NCBI GenBank assembly: GCA_018222965.1
Contig: JAAEZH010000029.1
Coordinates: 1-64,000 of the forward strand
Source of the DNA: Bacteroidota bacterium
GTDB lineage: Bacteria; Bacteroidota; Bacteroidia; Chitinophagales; Saprospiraceae
Reading direction: 5' to 3'
DNA length: 64,000 nucleotides
A program made the translations under genes and the position numbers. Numbering within the stretch: the first letter of the stretch is position 1; each line of letters opens with the position of its first letter. The notes under the pieces are model-generated. The model was not told the origin of the DNA and searched no databases. It saw only the letters and a program-made list of their open reading frames with translations. Below are positions 33,260 through 42,067 of this stretch, one piece after another.

Positions 33260-35629
33260 ATGTCTGAATTGCGGAAAAAGTTTGGAACCGGGCCGGTGTT
33301 TTTTACGGCCATCTCCACCATCCTGGGAGCAGTAATGTTCCTGCGTTTTGGATTTGCAGTCGGGCATACCGGATTGATCGGAACGATAGCGATCATCATG
33401 ATCGGTCATGCGGTTACCATTCCAACGGCTTTATCAATCGCAGAGATCGCAACCAATCAAAAGGTAGAAGGTGGTGGGGAATACTACATTATTTCCCGTT
33501 CATTTGGATTGGTGATCGGTTCTTCCATAGGCATTGCGCTTTACTTTTCGCAGGCTATCAGTGTGGCTTTTTATATCATTGCTTTTTCGGAAGCTTTTGT
33601 AGGCTTGTTTGAGTACATCAAGAGCAATTACGACCTCCATCCCACGCTTGCCTGGTTGATGGACCGCAAGCAAACGGTCAGTGTGCCGGCTTTATTTCTG
33701 CTCACCGGGCTGGTATTGGCGAAAGGAGCTGCCTTAGGAGTGAAAACACTTTATGTGGTTGTGGTAACCCTGCTTCTGAGTCTGGTTGCGTTTTTTATTG
33801 GAGATACTGCCTACAATCAGCAAAATGATCTTGACCCTTTTGCCACGGTAGAGAGTGTCATGGAGGAAGAGGGAGTATTTAATGCGGACACTCTTTTTTC
33901 AGAGACAAGTGATCTGGAAGACCCTTACCGCGATTACGAGGAAATGCGTCCGGCGAATGATACGCCCAGACCTGTTAGCCCCATCGAAACCTTCAGTTTC
34001 TTTACTGTTTTTGCGATCATCTTCCCGGCCTTTACCGGTATGACTGCGGGCGTTGGGCTGTCGGGAGACCTGGCAAAGCCCAGTCGTAGTATTCCTTTGG
34101 GAACCATTGCTGCCACCGTCTGTGGTATGATCATCTATATTTTCATTGCTTTTAAGCTGTCTTCTTCTGCCAGTCCGGCAGATTTGGCCAATACCGAAAA
34201 TCTGGTCATGGCAAATATTGCCTGGCAGGGATGGTGGATCATTCCGCTGGGTTTGGCGGCAGCAACGATTTCTTCAGCTTTGGGATCCATTATGGTGGCT
34301 CCGCGTACCTTACAGGCGATAGCTCGCGACCGGGTGTTGCCATCCAGTAAGTTTAGCTACTGGTTGTCGCGGGGAAGGGGGAAAAACGATGAGCCGTATA
34401 ATTCTACGCTCGTTACGGTAGCGCTGGCACTGCTCTTCATTATTATGGGCCAGCTGGACTTTGTGGCAGAGATTATCTCCATGTTTTTCATGGTTACTTA
34501 TGGTACGCTAAATCTTATCTCTTTTCTTCAGCACTTCTCCGCAGACCCTTCCTATCGGCCTACATTCCGTTCGCGGTGGTTCCTGAGTTTGTTTGGGGCG
34601 ATTGCCTGTTTCGGGTTGATGTTCTTCATGAATGCCGCTTATGCTGTTCTGGCTTTGGGTTTGATGGTTGTGTTTTACACGGTGGTGAGTCGCTACAATC
34701 CGGATAAGCGCAACCTGGCTGTTATTTTCCAGGGAGTAATATTCCAGTTTAGCCGTCAGCTCCAGGTGTTCTTGCAAAAGGCAGATAAGGAAGATCAATC
34801 AAACTGGCGTCCTTCGGCGGTATGTATCTCTGAAAACTCTTTTGAGCGCATTGCTTCGTTTGACCTGTTGCGCTGGATATCTCAACGCTATGGCTTCGGG
34901 ACCTACATCCACAAGATCAGCGGTTATTTGTCGAAGTCTACCCACAAGCAGGCGCGAGAAGCAAAAGCCCGACTGATTCGGATGGCAGAAGCCAGTAAGA
35001 GCAATGTGTATATCGATACGCTGATTAGTCCGTCCTACACCTCGGCGATAGCACAGGTAATTCAGTTGCCTGGTATTTCCGGATCTGAGAACAATCTGTT
35101 GATCCTGGAATTTTCCAAGCAAAATCCGGATAACCTGAAGGATATAGTGGATAATTTCAAGTTGATCAATTCGGTTGCATTTGACCTGATTATTCTCGGA
35201 AGCAGTGAGCGCGGCTTTGGGTTGAAAAAAGACATCCACATCTGGATCACTTCCAATGATTACGAAAACGCCAATCTGATGATCCTCCTGGGGTACATTA
35301 TTATAGGCCACCCGGACTGGAAAGAAGGGGCGATCAAAATCTTTGCGGTGTTCCCCGAAGCAACTTGCTCGGATGAGCGCAATCGCTTATTCCAGCTCAT
35401 TGAAGCCGGGCGTCTGCCCATATCTCCCAATAATATCCAGGTAATCCCCAGACCGGAGGATCGCCCGATAAAATCCATCATCACCGAAAAATCGAAAGAT
35501 GCAGACCTTACGGTTGTTGGATTCCAGGGAGAGTCTTTAAAGCACTCTGGTATTGGCGTGTTTGAAGATTATAAGGAGATTGGCAACACCTTATTTGTCA
35601 ATGCTGCCGATCATAAAACGATCAGTTAA
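33260..35629 (+). CDS. Cation-chloride cotransporter (SLC12-like) membrane protein (789 aa)
   Basis: Member of the amino acid-polyamine-organocation superfamily, closest in pattern to Na-K-Cl cotransporters. The first helix reads FGTGPVFFTAISTILGAVMF, followed by RFGFAVGHTGLIG and EGGGEYYIISRSFGLVIG. About 12 helices run to residue ~480. An acidic insertion of ~60 residues (about 195-255, EDPYRDYEEMRP) interrupts them. The C-terminal ~300 residues are soluble (NWRPSAVCISEN, LTVVGFQGESL), as in eukaryotic CCC proteins. It probably couples cation and chloride movement across the inner membrane. The ions are not certain. Confidence 0.85.
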   Translation: MSELRKKFGTGPVFFTAISTILGAVMFLRFGFAVGHTGLIGTIAIIMIGHAVTIPTALSIAEIATNQKVEGGGEYYIISRSFGLVIGSSIGIALYFSQAISVAFYIIAFSEAFVGLFEYIKSNYDLHPTLAWLMDRKQTVSVPALFLLTGLVLAKGAALGVKTLYVVVVTLLLSLVAFFIGDTAYNQQNDLDPFATVESVMEEEGVFNADTLFSETSDLEDPYRDYEEMRPANDTPRPVSPIETFSFFTVFAIIFPAFTGMTAGVGLSGDLAKPSRSIPLGTIAATVCGMIIYIFIAFKLSSSASPADLANTENLVMANIAWQGWWIIPLGLAAATISSALGSIMVAPRTLQAIARDRVLPSSKFSYWLSRGRGKNDEPYNSTLVTVALALLFIIMGQLDFVAEIISMFFMVTYGTLNLISFLQHFSADPSYRPTFRSRWFLSLFGAIACFGLMFFMNAAYAVLALGLMVVFYTVVSRYNPDKRNLAVIFQGVIFQFSRQLQVFLQKADKEDQSNWRPSAVCISENSFERIASFDLLRWISQRYGFGTYIHKISGYLSKSTHKQAREAKARLIRMAEASKSNVYIDTLISPSYTSAIAQVIQLPGISGSENNLLILEFSKQNPDNLKDIVDNFKLINSVAFDLIILGSSERGFGLKKDIHIWITSNDYENANLMILLGYIIIGHPDWKEGAIKIFAVFPEATCSDERNRLFQLIEAGRLPISPNNIQVIPRPEDRPIKSIITEKSKDADLTVVGFQGESLKHSGIGVFEDYKEIGNTLFVNAADHKTIS

Positions 35630-35641
35630 GGGTTGGTTGGG

Positions 35642-35929
35642 TTATTTTATCAGTAAAAGCTGACTGTTGCTAACGCCTTTTACCCAGTGCTTTACCATGG
35701 GTTCGATCTCGTGAAAATCACCCGATTTTAGATTGATTTTCTTACCCTTTTCATCCTCGTAGATCACTTCTCCCACTACACAGCTCAGGAGTGCCGGTGT
35801 TTTGGTTATATGCTCTTTCAGCAAGCCGTTTTCCATGATTTGGATAGCCGTTACGCTGCCGGATGATGTTTTGAATATCGCCTTTGCACTTACCTCTTTG
35901 GCATCTGTGTGGACCTCTTTTAAATTCAT
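35642..35929 (-). CDS. Cupin-like small protein (95 aa)
   Basis: Small single-domain protein with a cupin-like pattern: NGLLKEHITKTPALLSCVVGE, then GKKINLKSGDFHEIEPMVKHW. The HITKT and EIEPMVKHWV parts may hold the metal-binding residues of a degenerate cupin barrel. No signal peptide. It overlaps the upstream lipoprotein gene by 4 bases (ATGA). The function is not known, and it might sense or bind a small molecule. Confidence 0.72.
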   Translation of the reverse strand: MNLKEVHTDAKEVSAKAIFKTSSGSVTAIQIMENGLLKEHITKTPALLSCVVGEVIYEDEKGKKINLKSGDFHEIEPMVKHWVKGVSNSQLLLIK

Positions 35930-36327
35930 TCGAAATAGGTTTGGTAGGTTTTAAAGGACTGTTCTATTTGGGAAATAATCGTTGACGCTTCTTCGGAGTC
36001 GGCTGCATTGGCCAGGTCGTTGATAAGTTCCATGTGTGGGTGCAGCCATTTGTGCAATTCGTCGTGGCTTTCTCCTTTCATGGTACAGCTCTCGATTAGG
36101 CTGGCGTTTTGATTTTGGAGCAATTTTGCCAGTGCTTTGTGATCATTATGATCCCGGCTAATATAGTTGCTTAAAATCTGCTTGCCCTTTTCGATATGGG
36201 GTTTCATTTCTGCATTTACTTTCCATTTTTCCCCATTGTTTAGATTTATACCGTCTGTTGAGGGAGCCTCAGAATTGCAGGCTGTCAGAAATAATATACT
36301 TAAAGAAACAGCTATTAGAGATCGCAT
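35926..36327 (-). CDS. Putative lipoprotein, helical (133 aa)
   Basis: Lipoprotein signal peptide with lipobox LTAC (Cys17) followed by NSEAPSTDG. The mature part is helical and rich in His and Glu (HIEKGKQILSNYISRDHNDH, CTMKGESHDELHKWLHPHME). This resembles small helical-bundle proteins that bind metal or heme, but no family is recognised. It is coupled to the cupin-like gene by a 4-base overlap and lies 25 bases from the MutS-like gene on the same strand. Confidence 0.75.
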   Translation of the reverse strand: MRSLIAVSLSILFLTACNSEAPSTDGINLNNGEKWKVNAEMKPHIEKGKQILSNYISRDHNDHKALAKLLQNQNASLIESCTMKGESHDELHKWLHPHMELINDLANAADSEEASTIISQIEQSFKTYQTYFE

Positions 36328-36352
36328 GGTTTTATGATTTTGAACAAGTTAA

Positions 36353-38170
36353 TCAGTTATTATTAATCTCCACATCAATGCCCATTTTATTCATCAGATG
36401 TGTAGCATTGAAGCTCTGGGTAATGCCTTTCTTTAGTTTGTAGTCGAAAAACAATTCGTCATCGACGATCTCCACTTCCATGCGCAGGTTTTCGATGGTG
36501 CCATTGGATTTGGATTCCATGTCGCCCAACTCCAGATCATGGGTGGCAATAAGTCCTGCGCCATTGGCTCGTAGCAGTTGGTGGATCAGGGCTCTGGAGC
36601 CTTTGTGTCGGTCGCGGGAGTTGGTGCCTTTTAGGATCTCATCCAGCAGGAAGTAGGGTTTGTGCACCGTCTTTTCGGGTGCTTCAACGGCTTCAATGAT
36701 GAATTGCAGGCGCTTCAATTCGGCAAAAAAGGAGGACGTGCTTTCGTGCAGTGCATCCTGGGTGCGCATACTGGAGTAGACACGCAAAAGCGGCAATTTT
36801 AGCCTTTCGGCGAAAGCCGGTGAACCGGCCATTGCCAGTACGATATTTAATCCGACTGTGCGAAGGAAGGTGCTTTTTCCCGCCATATTGGAACCCGTGA
36901 TCAATTTGATCTGACTCTCAGTCGGCATGCTGAAATCGTTTTGCACTGCTATGTCTTCCTGTAAAAGCGGATGCCCCATTTGAGTGGCTTCAATCCGGGC
37001 TTCGGCCCTAACTTCCGCAAAACACCAGTGCGGATGATTGTAAGCCAGGGTCGCAAAACTTTGGAGGGATTCCAGTTCGGCAAGGGCGTCAAACCAGGGG
37101 TCCAGCGAGCCGCCGCGCCGTGCTTTCCAATGTTCCAGGCGCAATATCCAGAACAGATCCCAAAGACCAAACAGGTTGAGGAAGATGGCAAAGAAGTTGT
37201 AGCGCACATTGAGCTGACTGATGAGGTAACTCAATTTGCGAATGGCCGCTGAGGCCGGTTCTTCTTCAGAAAGCAGTTTTTCCTTTTGGATTTTCAACAA
37301 CTTCGCATTCGGCGAAAGCCCTTCCACCTGCTGGCACAATCCGGCATAATGGGATAGCGCTTTTTCGGCTTCTCCGGTAAGTTGGTGGATTTCATTGACC
37401 CGATCCAGGGTGCGTCGAAGGATGATAATTTGGGGCGCAAAAAACAAGAGTGCGCCGTACCAGGGCAGGTAAAAAAGCCAGGCGTAAATGCCGATGATGC
37501 TCAATACAGGAGCTATAAACAAAGCGGCAATGAGCAGCCCGTTTCCTTTAACCAAATCCTTCGATTGCATCCAGGTAGCCAGAAATTGCAGGTGTCTGGG
37601 ATTATCGGCAGTTTCAGTTCCTTTGGCCTGATAGTCTTGTCTCCAGTCGAGTTGGTCTTTGAGTTCTTTGATAGCCTCCTGCCGGTCGGAAATCCTTTCG
37701 GCGGAAGCCGGATTTAAGAGGTACCCGGCAAAGCGATTCCTGCCAATAATTGTAGCGGTTCGGTTGGCGTAGTGGTAGAAAGAATGGGGCCCAAAAAGAT
37801 CGAGGTCAATCGCGTTTTCGTGTAAGGGATTCAGAAGGTCTTCGCCATTGTCGGGCACACTGTCAAACTGGTGATTGAGCAGGGCTTGCTCCCGCACATT
37901 GATTTCGATGAGGCGTTTGAGGTGGTTGAGGTTGCGCTGCAATTTGAGGTGCCAGCGCACCAAATATCCAAAGCCCGCCACGACGAGCAGCGTGATTCCC
38001 GCTGCCGGGCCGGTAGTAAGATCTGACCAGGCATAAATGACCAGTGCGGCTCCGGCAAAAAAGAGAAAAAGGCGGAGCAGACTACCATTGCGGTACTGTT
38101 TTTCCAGGTTTTCTGCCTTTCGGCGAAAGCCGGATTCCCGGTCAGCATAAATGGAGAGCGGTGCATTCAT
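36353..38170 (-). CDS. MutS-family ATPase with N-terminal membrane helices (605 aa)
   Basis: MutS-like protein without the mismatch-recognition domains. An N-terminal region holds two helix pairs (LFLFFAGAALVIYAW and neighbours; more near 215-260). The MutS core/clamp-like helices follow, and then the ABC-type ATPase: Walker A GSNMAGKSTFLRTVG at about 424, Walker B YFLLDEILKGTNSRDR and IATHDLELGDM. It is probably not a mismatch repair factor; family members are annotated only as MutS-related. The gene holds three copies of the TTCGGCGAAAGCC 13-mer. Its neighbours give no functional clue. Confidence 0.85.
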   Translation of the reverse strand: MNAPLSIYADRESGFRRKAENLEKQYRNGSLLRLFLFFAGAALVIYAWSDLTTGPAAGITLLVVAGFGYLVRWHLKLQRNLNHLKRLIEINVREQALLNHQFDSVPDNGEDLLNPLHENAIDLDLFGPHSFYHYANRTATIIGRNRFAGYLLNPASAERISDRQEAIKELKDQLDWRQDYQAKGTETADNPRHLQFLATWMQSKDLVKGNGLLIAALFIAPVLSIIGIYAWLFYLPWYGALLFFAPQIIILRRTLDRVNEIHQLTGEAEKALSHYAGLCQQVEGLSPNAKLLKIQKEKLLSEEEPASAAIRKLSYLISQLNVRYNFFAIFLNLFGLWDLFWILRLEHWKARRGGSLDPWFDALAELESLQSFATLAYNHPHWCFAEVRAEARIEATQMGHPLLQEDIAVQNDFSMPTESQIKLITGSNMAGKSTFLRTVGLNIVLAMAGSPAFAERLKLPLLRVYSSMRTQDALHESTSSFFAELKRLQFIIEAVEAPEKTVHKPYFLLDEILKGTNSRDRHKGSRALIHQLLRANGAGLIATHDLELGDMESKSNGTIENLRMEVEIVDDELFFDYKLKKGITQSFNATHLMNKMGIDVEINNN

Positions 38171-38251
38171 GGGGCAAAAATAGGAGAATTCGTATTTGAA
38201 GCATCAAACTCTTGTCTTTCATTTTCGGATTGAATCCTGTAACTTTAATTT

Positions 38252-38659
38252 ATGCGCTTATTTACGTTTTTATTGATGCTGACAAGTCTGGGTTGTTTTG
38301 TTCAGGACGACAGCCTGCCCGGCCCCCAGGATCCGAAGGAAACAGTGACCGGATATGATGCAGCTATTGAAATACGCGTGCTGGTTTGTAATCCCGAAAA
38401 CGATCCTCAATGCCTGGATGCTTACCCGGGGCCAGGCGCTTCAATAGTCTTATTCAAAACGGAAGAAGATCGGGAGTATGGAGAACCGGTTTACCGCTCT
38501 GGGATTACAGCTGGTGAAAACGGATCGGTAACTTTCTCCGGATTGGAAGGTGGAAAGCGCTATTACATCAGCACGATCTATTCCGGCGCACAAAAATTAA
38601 GCAGTGAAACGGTGCCCCTGAATGGCATAGCCCGTCATGATGTGATTTTCCCGGAGTAA
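38252..38659 (+). CDS. Putative lipoprotein with Ig/transthyretin-like fold (135 aa)
   Basis: Begins MRLFTFLLMLTSLGCFVQDD, with a lipobox at LTSLGC (Cys15). The remainder looks beta-rich: AAIEIRVLVCNPENDPQC, GASIVLFKTEED, GENGSVTFSGLEGGKRYYI. This resembles a carboxypeptidase-regulatory or transthyretin-like domain. Upstream, TTTC (38217) and TAACTTTA (38240) are spaced 19 bases apart, like a Bacteroidota -33/-7 promoter. It is followed after 3 bases by the convergent flippase gene. Function unknown. Confidence 0.7.
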   Translation: MRLFTFLLMLTSLGCFVQDDSLPGPQDPKETVTGYDAAIEIRVLVCNPENDPQCLDAYPGPGASIVLFKTEEDREYGEPVYRSGITAGENGSVTFSGLEGGKRYYISTIYSGAQKLSSETVPLNGIARHDVIFPE

Positions 38660-38662
38660 GTA

Positions 38663-40153
38663 CTAAAATAACTTTCGGATCATTGTCCTCTCGTATCTCC
38701 AGATGTAAAAAACAAAGAGTAGTAAGGTAAAGGTGTGAATGACAAACTTAAAGAATCCGGAGGCATTGAGGAATAGATTCGACGTAAGTCCTGACCCTAA
38801 TAAATAAAGGGCTGCCGCTAAAAAAATGGCTCTTCCCATTCTCCGAAGCGGGTATCGGATCGGGTAGTGTTTTCGACCGGTATAATAACTGGCAGCTGCC
38901 ATAAAGAAATAACAAGCCAGGGCTGCCCAGGCCGCGCCGAAAAATCCTACACCGGGTAAGGGCACCAAAATAAAGTTTATCAAAAGAGTAATAGCGACAC
39001 CTCCGACGCTGATATAAGCGCCGAAGCGGGTACGGTCTGCCAGTTTGTACCAGATGGAGAAATTGTAATAGAGTCCCAGGAATAAATAAGCCATCAATAA
39101 TATGGGCACGACTCCCAGTCCGCCCCGAAGGTCCGGCCCCAGAAAGAATTTAATTACATCCAGATATAAGCTGATTGCCAGAAAAACCACACTTCCCACG
39201 AGGGCAAAAGCGTAACCGACCTGTGCGTAAATTTCGCGGGAATCGGATTCTTCGGCATGCCGGAAAAAGAAGGGTTCTGCGGCATAGTTGAAAGCCTGAG
39301 TAAAGAGATTCATCAATACCGCCAGTTTCGCAGCGGCACTGAAAATACCGGTTTGGGCCCGGTTTTCTTCGATGGTGCCTGGTAGCAGATATTCCAACAG
39401 AGGCAAGGCGATCAACTGGTTAATAACTGCTGCAAAGCCGACGATGATCAGGGGGGCTGCATATTTGATCATCTTGCGCCAAAGTTTCGGGTCAAAGACC
39501 CATTTTATACGTCGATAGACGGGCGAAAGGATGAGTAAAATGATTCCGCTTGCCAGGAAGTTTGCCAAAAACAGGTCTCCGATTCGATTCTCGGGTCTAA
39601 AAAACCAGCTGGTCCATTCCTGTCCGTTTTCATACCATCCCGGCAGGATTTTGAGGAACAAAAAGATGAAGAATATATTAATGAGGATGTGCAGAGTCTT
39701 TGCAGCGGCAAACCAAAGCGGCTTGTTTTCCAGTCGGAGTCGCGCGTAGGGAATCGCTGAAAGGGCGTCCATGGCAATGATGCCTACTACCGTAAGAATA
39801 TATTCGGGATGATCGGCAAAGTTGAGCCAGGCTGAAATGGGGGTTATTCCGATCCAGATGAGCAAGCCAAAAACAAGGGTTGATGTAATAAGCGAAAAAG
39901 AAGCGGTGGAAAAGGTTTTATCCATCTCTCCTTCCCGGCTTCCATACCGAAAGAAAGCGGTTTCCATGCGGTAGGTAAAAACGATCATCAGGATAGCCGC
40001 GTAGGTATACAAAATGGAAACGGCTCCATATTCTGCTCTTTCAAAAGCCCGGGTGAGGTAGGGTGTCAGAATGAGGTAGTTGAGCAATCTGCTGAGAATG
40101 CTGCTGGTGCCATAAATGGCTGTTTCGCCTGCGAGTTTTTTGATTAGTGACAT
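38663..40153 (-). CDS. Oligosaccharide flippase/polysaccharide biosynthesis membrane protein (496 aa)
   Basis: Wzx/RfbX-like member of the MOP flippase superfamily with about 12-14 membrane helices. It begins MSLIKKLAGETAIYGTSSIL and continues LLNYLILTPYLTRAFERAEYGAVSILYTY, the usual N-terminal pattern. It would flip lipid-linked glycans to the periplasmic side. I place the start at the ATG at 40153; the frame extends to a TTG at 40165. It lies far from both glycan clusters and may serve either. A multi-hairpin repeat begins 23 bases upstream of its start. Confidence 0.88.
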   Translation of the reverse strand: MSLIKKLAGETAIYGTSSILSRLLNYLILTPYLTRAFERAEYGAVSILYTYAAILMIVFTYRMETAFFRYGSREGEMDKTFSTASFSLITSTLVFGLLIWIGITPISAWLNFADHPEYILTVVGIIAMDALSAIPYARLRLENKPLWFAAAKTLHILINIFFIFLFLKILPGWYENGQEWTSWFFRPENRIGDLFLANFLASGIILLILSPVYRRIKWVFDPKLWRKMIKYAAPLIIVGFAAVINQLIALPLLEYLLPGTIEENRAQTGIFSAAAKLAVLMNLFTQAFNYAAEPFFFRHAEESDSREIYAQVGYAFALVGSVVFLAISLYLDVIKFFLGPDLRGGLGVVPILLMAYLFLGLYYNFSIWYKLADRTRFGAYISVGGVAITLLINFILVPLPGVGFFGAAWAALACYFFMAAASYYTGRKHYPIRYPLRRMGRAIFLAAALYLLGSGLTSNLFLNASGFFKFVIHTFTLLLFVFYIWRYERTMIRKLF

Positions 40154-40175
40154 GCTGGCGTGCAAGATAATGAAT

Positions 40176-40477
40176 GGGGAGTTCTTCTTTTCGCCAAAGG
40201 CGAAAGTCGGCGGGGGAGTTCTCTGCCGTTGGCAGAAAAGGGGAGTTACTTGCCCTGCCTGTCGGCAGGTACTCGTGGGGAGAAGGCTTATTGACCTAAA
40301 ATAATGGAACTATTATTGCTCGCTAAAGGCGAGCAGATGAGTAGCAGGATAAATCGTTTTTCGAAATGCTTCTCCCCGAAAGGATGCGACGCAGGAGCAG
40401 ACGAGCAGCTCCCCAGCTCCGCCATAGCGGAGCACTCCCCCGACGATACTCGCCGCAGGCGAGCAGGAGAACTCCCC
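40176..40477. repeat. Multi-hairpin repeat element, copy B (302 bp)
   Basis: Runs from GGGGAGTTCT (40176) to its reverse complement AGAACTCCCC (40468). Inner boxes also pair: CGTGGGGAGAAG at 40274 with CTTCTCCCCG at 40369, and GTCGGCGGGGGAG at 40206 with CTCCCCCGAC at 40434. Local hairpins sit between them: CTGCCGTTGGCAG, CTGCCTGTCGGCAG, GCTCGCTAAAGGCGAGC, CTCCGCCATAGCGGAG and CTCGCCGCAGGCGAG. The stretch AAGGATGCGACGCAGGAGCA is almost the same in copy A, while the stems differ by compensatory changes. It fills most of the gap between the flippase and M42 peptidase genes. Confidence 0.74.
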
Positions 40478-40572
40478 GATATTTTCACCGGGAAGTAGAC
40501 TATTATCCAAAAAGAATTAATTTAGCAACCTTTGGTCGCTTCGATTGTTTTGAACGAAATTGAAAACAGGAT

Positions 40573-41622
40573 ATGATTCAAACAGAACTCTTAAAAACCA
40601 TCAGTGAGATTCCCGGAGCACCGGGCTTTGAGCAAAATGTACGCGAATTTGTCATGCGGGAAGCCGCGCCATTTGCCGATGAAATATCGACAGATGCGAT
40701 GGGGAATGTAATTGCATTGAAGAAGGGAAAATCAGGCAAGCGCGTGATGGTTGCTGCTCACATGGATGAGATCGGGTTTATTGTGACTCATGTTGATGAT
40801 GATGGATTTATTCGTTTTCATACGCTTGGTGGTTTTGATCCAAAGACACTTACTTCTCAACGTGTTATTGTACACGGAAAAGAGGATATAATCGGAGTGA
40901 TGGGCTCCAAGCCGATTCACCTGATGAAGCCGGAAGAGCGTACCAAAGCGCCGCATATTCAGGATTATTTTATTGATACGGGGCTGCCTAAAGCAGAAGT
41001 AGAAAAACTGGTATCGATTGGTGATCCCATTACGCGTGACCGGGAGTTGATTGAAATGGGAGAATGTGTCAATGGTAAGAGCCTGGACAATCGCGTTTCC
41101 GTTTTCATTCTTTTGGAAGTATTGCGGGAATTGCACGGCACAGAAATGCCCTATGACCTCTATGCTGTCTTTACGGTACAGGAAGAAGTTGGTTTGCGGG
41201 GCGCATTAAAGTCCGGCCATCTGATCGATCCCGATTTTGGATTCGGATTGGATGTGACTATTGCTTTTGATGTGCCTGGTGCTCAGCCGCACGAGATGGT
41301 CACCCGTCTTGGAAAAGGAGCAGCCATAAAGATTATGGATGGGACTTCTATTTCTGACTACCGCATGGTAAGGTATATGAAGGAAGTAGCCGGAAAGCAC
41401 GAAATTCCTTTCCAATTGGAAGTATTGCCTGCCGGAGGTACTGATACAGCCGGGGTGCAACGCTCTGGCAAACAGGGGGCAATAGCGGGTGCGGTTTCTA
41501 TTCCGCTGCGGCATATTCACCAGGTTATTGAGATGGCGCACAAATCCGATATTCGGGCTTGCATTGATCTTTTAAAGCAAAGCATACTGGAGTTGGATCA
41601 ATATGACTGGTCATTCAAGTAG
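40573..41622 (+). CDS. M42 family metallopeptidase (349 aa)
   Basis: Dinuclear-metal aminopeptidase of the M42 (FrvX/PepA-like, tetrahedral aminopeptidase) family, which trims peptides in the cytoplasm. Metal and catalytic residues are visible in AAHMDEIGFIV (His near 59), SLDNRVSVFILLEVL, TVQEEVGLRGA (catalytic Glu pair near 203), FGLDVTIAFDVPG and IPLRHIHQVIE (final His near 314). Length is typical. It stands apart from its neighbours, with a pterin-dehydratase-like gene 58 bases downstream. Confidence 0.93.
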   Translation: MIQTELLKTISEIPGAPGFEQNVREFVMREAAPFADEISTDAMGNVIALKKGKSGKRVMVAAHMDEIGFIVTHVDDDGFIRFHTLGGFDPKTLTSQRVIVHGKEDIIGVMGSKPIHLMKPEERTKAPHIQDYFIDTGLPKAEVEKLVSIGDPITRDRELIEMGECVNGKSLDNRVSVFILLEVLRELHGTEMPYDLYAVFTVQEEVGLRGALKSGHLIDPDFGFGLDVTIAFDVPGAQPHEMVTRLGKGAAIKIMDGTSISDYRMVRYMKEVAGKHEIPFQLEVLPAGGTDTAGVQRSGKQGAIAGAVSIPLRHIHQVIEMAHKSDIRACIDLLKQSILELDQYDWSFK

Positions 41623-41680
41623 GTATTACTGAACCTCTTAATTTCTTTAGTGTTGTAAGGTTGAATCAAACAAACAGCCT

Positions 41681-41923
41681 ATGTTTAAAGAGGCCGACAA
41701 CAAGCTTATCGCAACGTTTACATTTGAAGATTTCAGCCAGGCTTTCGCTTTTATGACGGAAGTTGCCATTCAGGCTGAAAAGCACAATCATCATCCCAAC
41801 TGGAGTAATGTTTGGAACACGGTAGAATTCGAATTGTCTACCCATGATGCCGGTGATGTGGTTACAGAGAAAGACCACAAGCTGGCTAAGGCAATTGAGA
41901 AGATCTACGGACGTTATAAATAA
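41681..41923 (+). CDS. Pterin-4a-carbinolamine dehydratase-like protein (80 aa)
   Basis: Small PCD/DCoH-fold protein. [21 protein letters not shown], the active-site block KHNHHPNW (34-41) with three His, [22 protein letters not shown] and the C-terminal helix [10 protein letters not shown] match the family. The N-terminal strand of classical members is shortened. PCDs recycle tetrahydrobiopterin cofactor for aromatic amino acid hydroxylases; no hydroxylase gene is nearby, so another role is possible. A terminator follows at 41943. Confidence 0.85.
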   Translation: MFKEADNKLIATFTFEDFSQAFAFMTEVAIQAEKHNHHPNWSNVWNTVEFELSTHDAGDVVTEKDHKLAKAIEKIYGRYK

Positions 41924-41942
41924 ACACAACCTTAATTGTCGG

Positions 41943-41971
41943 AAGACTGCTTTTGTTCCAGTCTTATTTTT
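41943..41971 (+). terminator. Rho-independent terminator
   Basis: Stem AAGACTG/CAGTCTT with loop CTTTTGTTC and the tail ATTTTT, 20 bases after the pterin-dehydratase-like gene. It separates this gene from the exported protein at 42068. Confidence 0.7.
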
Positions 41972-42067
41972 CCGATATTTCTATTCCTGTCGCAAGATAT
42001 ATGTTATGGCACCCACTACTATACATTAACTGCCGGGCAAGGATCCGGCTTTTGCAGTAAAACAACT

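Noticed and set aside
40304-40498. Open frame (64 codons) across element B
   Set aside because: Same reason as for element A: the reading frame is a by-product of the repeat.
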